A stretch of DNA of 9,549 nt from JAWXVD01 sp044425705 (lineage in GTDB: Bacteria > Bacillota > Clostridia > Lachnospirales > Lachnospiraceae), in assembly GCA_044425705.1 (NCBI GenBank), contig JAWXVD010000131.1:1-9549 (forward strand). The letters are read 5' to 3'. A program made the translations under genes and the position numbers. The notes beneath the pieces are model-generated. The model had not been told where the DNA came from. It ran no database searches and saw only the letters and a program-made list of their open reading frames with translations. This document shows, one piece after another, positions 6,552 through 9,549 of the stretch; positions within the stretch are counted from its first letter, which is position 1, and every line of letters begins with the position of its first letter.

Positions 6552-8132
6552 CTACAATATATTCATAACAGTTTTCTCGTTAAATTTCCAATCAATCACC
6601 ATTGTCCTATCATCATAGATATGTATAATATCTACAAAGGTATCTACCATTTCTTGATTGAGTTTCTCCATGCCTGCATACTGCATGATTTTCTCTATGT
6701 CAATTGTATCTTCATGCTCAATCATAGACATTTCTTGTAACTTAACTTTAACACTTTCCACCTGCTCCTGCAACTGCTGCACTTCATTTTCTTCACTACC
6801 TTTTTGCTGTAGGAATAACTCTTTGCTAATCTCACCTAATCTATATTTTTCATATCTTCGGCTTTGTAATAATTTAATCTCCTTTTCACGCTTTATACAT
6901 TGTTCTAGTTCCATACGCAATGTTTGAAGGTGTTGGTTATGCTTGTCTATAACATCTTGTTTTACTTCTTCTACTGCAACCAGATTCCGAACTTGTCCTT
7001 TAATACTTTCCAGTAGAATTTTCTCCACAATATCTAAACGAACACTTCCTTTAATACAATTGTTATTGATCCATTCCGATTTTTTACTACACAATGCTAC
7101 GTTTGCATATTTCTGTTTTTGAAAAGACAAGCGATATCCACAGTTTCCGCATACTAATTTTCCTCGTAATACGGATGGATTTGGAGTTCCTTTGATTGCT
7201 CTATGTTTAGGTATCATCCTTTGAACTTCCTCAAACACGGCTAAACCAATAATAGGCACATGATGATTCTCAATAATTTTCCATTCATCAGGTGGTCGCA
7301 TACAAACTTTGGTTGAACTGACTTCTTTCATATATGATTTTCTACATACCATATCTCCGATATAATTTCTGTCCGTTAATATAGAACGAATAAGACTCTT
7401 TCCCCATACTGTCTTTTTCCCAGCACTTTCTTCTTTCTGTATGCCTTTTCTCATTTGTTTGAACACCCTTGGTGTCGGCACATTTTCTGTATTCAATATC
7501 TTACACATTTCTACAGATTTCAAACCATCTAATTTCATTTGAAAGATACGGCGAATTACTTCTGCCTCTTGTGGCACAATCTGTAGTTCATACCTATCTT
7601 TGGGATTTTTACTATAACCAAATGGTGTTGACGCTGAAACAAATTTTCCTTCATCCCATTTTTGTTGGTATGCTGTTTTTATTTTTGCTGATACTTCTTT
7701 ACAATAAAAATCTGCAATTAGTCCTTTAAACTCCACATCTAAATCAGTAGTTCTTCCTATATAATCATTACTATCATACGAATCTGACACTGAGATAAAT
7801 CGTATCCCTAAGAACGGAAATATTTGTTCTAGATAGGATCCCAATTCAATATAGTCCCTTGAGAACCTTGAAAAATCTTTTACCACAATACACGCTATTT
7901 CTTGATTCTTCATTTTATTTAGAAGTTTTCCTATTTCTGGTCTATTCATATTTGCACCGCTATAACCATCATCATAAAATTCCCAGAACTCATATTCTGA
8001 TAGTTCCTTGTGCTCTGCAATATATTTCTTAATAATCTGCCTTTGAGTTATAATACTACTACTGTCATTTGTATTATCTGCATCTTCCACTGATAGACGA
8101 TAATATCCAGCTACTACTTTTCTAGTTTCCAT
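6552..8132 (-). CDS. Large serine recombinase (complete)
   Basis: A 526-residue large serine recombinase. The start chosen is the ATG at 8132, preceded by AGGGGGCGATTTTA, a strong Shine-Dalgarno; the in-frame ATG at 8183 adds 17 residues that lie before the conserved YYRLS and is not favoured. Domains: resolvase catalytic domain at 1-150 with nucleophile S14 (YYRLS), DDGYSGANMNRP at 54-64 and SRFSRDY at 88-94; recombinase domain at about 165-310 (FGYSKNP, RSILTDRNYIGDMV); zinc ribbon with C328, C331, C348 and C359; coiled coil at about 385-470; C-terminal beta segment YDDRTMVIDWKFNE at 506-519. The protein then runs on for about seven residues, which is unusual because relatives tend to end shortly after the WKF motif. 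Its start overlaps the previous recombinase by 11 bp. A tandem pair of unlike large serine recombinases resembles the ccrA/ccrB arrangement of staphylococcal cassettes and suggests a joint role in moving the island. Its attachment sites are not identifiable here. Confidence 0.95.
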   Translation of the reverse strand: METRKVVAGYYRLSVEDADNTNDSSSIITQRQIIKKYIAEHKELSEYEFWEFYDDGYSGANMNRPEIGKLLNKMKNQEIACIVVKDFSRFSRDYIELGSYLEQIFPFLGIRFISVSDSYDSNDYIGRTTDLDVEFKGLIADFYCKEVSAKIKTAYQQKWDEGKFVSASTPFGYSKNPKDRYELQIVPQEAEVIRRIFQMKLDGLKSVEMCKILNTENVPTPRVFKQMRKGIQKEESAGKKTVWGKSLIRSILTDRNYIGDMVCRKSYMKEVSSTKVCMRPPDEWKIIENHHVPIIGLAVFEEVQRMIPKHRAIKGTPNPSVLRGKLVCGNCGYRLSFQKQKYANVALCSKKSEWINNNCIKGSVRLDIVEKILLESIKGQVRNLVAVEEVKQDVIDKHNQHLQTLRMELEQCIKREKEIKLLQSRRYEKYRLGEISKELFLQQKGSEENEVQQLQEQVESVKVKLQEMSMIEHEDTIDIEKIMQYAGMEKLNQEMVDTFVDIIHIYDDRTMVIDWKFNEKTVMNIL

Positions 8133-9549
8133 TAAAATCGCCCCCTTTGAATTTAAAATGTATGATAATTCTACCATCACCATATACTTCTATTTTATCA
8201 ACTAATGATTCCACTAATTCTTTACACAACTTCTTCGTCTTAACTTTAAAAAGACTTCTAAGGAATTTAGTTTCTTCTTTTGCACGGATATTCATTTTTT
8301 GTAGCTTTTTTTCCAATTCTAAAATATACCGTTCTATAAATTTATCATCTTCTTTCGCTTTCTTACGATATAACTCGTAATCATGCTTTGTTAATAAGCC
8401 ATTTTTATAATCCATATATGTCTCTGATAATTTATTTGTTCCAATCCCTTTTTCTCTTTCTAGCTTTCTTTTTTCCTTATAATATGAATTCTTTTTCTCC
8501 CTAATCACATGCTCATGAATGGCTATCATATCCTTTTGTTTCATTTTGGTTGTCCGAAATTCGTTCTGCACTGCTTCTATAAATAGAAGTTCCATATCAC
8601 TTTCTTTTACAGACTTATTACTACATTTTCTATGGTCTACATACGCAGTCCCCTTACATCGATATGTATATACCACACTCCCATCTACCAATGAATGATA
8701 TCGTTCTGATAATTTCTTTCCACAATCTCCACAATACACAACTCCCTTAAAGGCTCTTGGTACATTGTCATGTTTGATTTGACTACTTCTTGAATTGTTA
8801 CTATTTCTCTCTATCAAATGCTTTACATTTATAAAGTCTTCTTCACTAATAATAGGCTCATGTGTACTTTTAACAACTATTAACTCATCTTCTGCCACAT
8901 ATTCTATATTCTTGTTTCTTCCACAAGGTTTTCTTTTTGTCTTTCCTTGATACAGATCACCTGTGTATACTCTATTTAATAGAATTTTTCGCACGGATAC
9001 ATCTGACCACTGATGCAGCTCCTGCCCCTCTTTCCAATATATGGACTGATACATTCTATAATCTGTAAATCGATGAATTTTCTTCTCATACAATATTTTC
9101 CCTATATCAGTAAAAGAGATTCCACTTAAATATTGTTGATAAATAAAACGTACAATTTCTGCGGTTTCATCATCTATCATCAATTTTCGCTTTCCATCAA
9201 TAGATTCTATTCGATATCCTAGTGGTGCAACTGCCCCTATGTAACTTCCATTCTCCATTGCGTTCCGATGTGCAAGTGTAATACGTTGTGAAATATCCTT
9301 CGCATACATATCATTCACCAAGTTCTTGATATTCATCGCTAGCTTTTCATTCCCTGCATTTTCCGACATAGAATCAAAGTTATCTGCTACTGAAATAAAA
9401 CGCACTCCCATAAATGGTAGAATCTTTTCAATATAATTCCCAGTCTCAATATAATCTCTTCCAAACCGTGAAAAATCTTTTACCATAATGCACTCTATAT
9501 TCTTCATACGTACATCTTGCATCAGACGTTCAAAGCCTTCTCGCTTAAA
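8122..9549 (-). CDS. Large serine recombinase, N-terminus cut off by window edge
   Basis: Partial site-specific recombinase; 475 residues are visible. The reading frame stays open to the window edge, and the residues before the first Met (FKREGFERL) fit the usual recombinase sequence just before the VKDFSRFGRDY block, so the ATG at 9522 is internal. Roughly 60-70 N-terminal residues, including the catalytic Ser, are missing. Visible parts, counted from the first in-window codon: rest of the resolvase catalytic domain with SRFGRDY at 27-33; the recombinase DNA-binding domain at about 105-250 (GYR, then RKILLNRVYTGDL); a zinc ribbon with C273, C276, C298 and C309; a Lys/Glu-rich coiled coil at about 320-430; and a C-terminal strand ending WKF-like (HFKFKGG). 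Members of this family integrate and excise elements by a Ser-linked double-strand break. Its stop overlaps the start of the next recombinase by 11 bp, so the two are probably co-translated. Confidence 0.93.
   Translation of the reverse strand, partial: FKREGFERLMQDVRMKNIECIMVKDFSRFGRDYIETGNYIEKILPFMGVRFISVADNFDSMSENAGNEKLAMNIKNLVNDMYAKDISQRITLAHRNAMENGSYIGAVAPLGYRIESIDGKRKLMIDDETAEIVRFIYQQYLSGISFTDIGKILYEKKIHRFTDYRMYQSIYWKEGQELHQWSDVSVRKILLNRVYTGDLYQGKTKRKPCGRNKNIEYVAEDELIVVKSTHEPIISEEDFINVKHLIERNSNNSRSSQIKHDNVPRAFKGVVYCGDCGKKLSERYHSLVDGSVVYTYRCKGTAYVDHRKCSNKSVKESDMELLFIEAVQNEFRTTKMKQKDMIAIHEHVIREKKNSYYKEKRKLEREKGIGTNKLSETYMDYKNGLLTKHDYELYRKKAKEDDKFIERYILELEKKLQKMNIRAKEETKFLRSLFKVKTKKLCKELVESLVDKIEVYGDGRIIIHFKFKGGDFNGN

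Noticed and set aside
8133..8183. Upstream ATG at 8183 as start of the complete recombinase
   Set aside because: The added 17 residues lie before the normal recombinase N-terminus, and the ATG at 8132 has a GGGGG Shine-Dalgarno.

Overview
The window is AT-rich and all six of its genes lie on the minus strand. Purine-rich Shine-Dalgarno sequences (GGAGG or GGGGG type), overlapping genes and Lachnospiraceae-style large serine recombinases point to a low-GC Firmicute, most likely a gut-type Clostridia. This is inferred from style; no marker gene is present. It reads as the inner part of a mobile genomic island.

Layout in the direction of transcription (high to low coordinates). (1) 9549-8122: a large serine recombinase whose N-terminus, with the catalytic serine, lies beyond the window edge. 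(2) 8132-6552: a second, complete large serine recombinase overlapping the first by 11 bp. Just past its TAG stop, an in-frame 16-codon remnant resembles the C-terminus of another recombinase at a constant 69-bp offset. (3) 6551-6319: a spacer with a strong hairpin (probable terminator of the recombinase pair) and a good sigma-A-type promoter, TTGAAT-N17-TATAAT. (4) 6318-321: a tightly coupled four-gene operon coding for a ComEC-like metallo-beta-lactamase (MBL) fold hydrolase, a trypsin-like serine protease with a C-terminal partner domain, a small middle component, and a 1035-residue SMC/Rad50-like ATPase with a zinc hook. (5) 320-1: a non-coding tail with an 8-bp hairpin, a 12-bp tandem repeat and three ~33-bp TGGACA-containing repeats that look like the end of an IS21-type insertion sequence.

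The four-gene operon matches the architecture of ABC-three-component (ABC-3C) conflict systems, which overlap the Lamassu family of anti-phage systems, in a version with two effectors (hydrolase plus protease). The expected logic, from family knowledge, is that the SMC-like ATPase (LmuB) with its middle component (LmuC) senses foreign or abnormal DNA and releases the effector(s). The protease carries what looks like the ABC-3C C-terminal docking domain. The MBL protein has no such domain, so it may be a separate effector or a substrate or partner of the protease. The operon directly follows a recombinase pair and ends at an IS-like boundary, so it looks like defence cargo of an integrative element. 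The general class is known; the least explained parts are the hydrolase-protease pairing, the altered metal-site motifs of the MBL protein and the duplicated recombinase 3' end.
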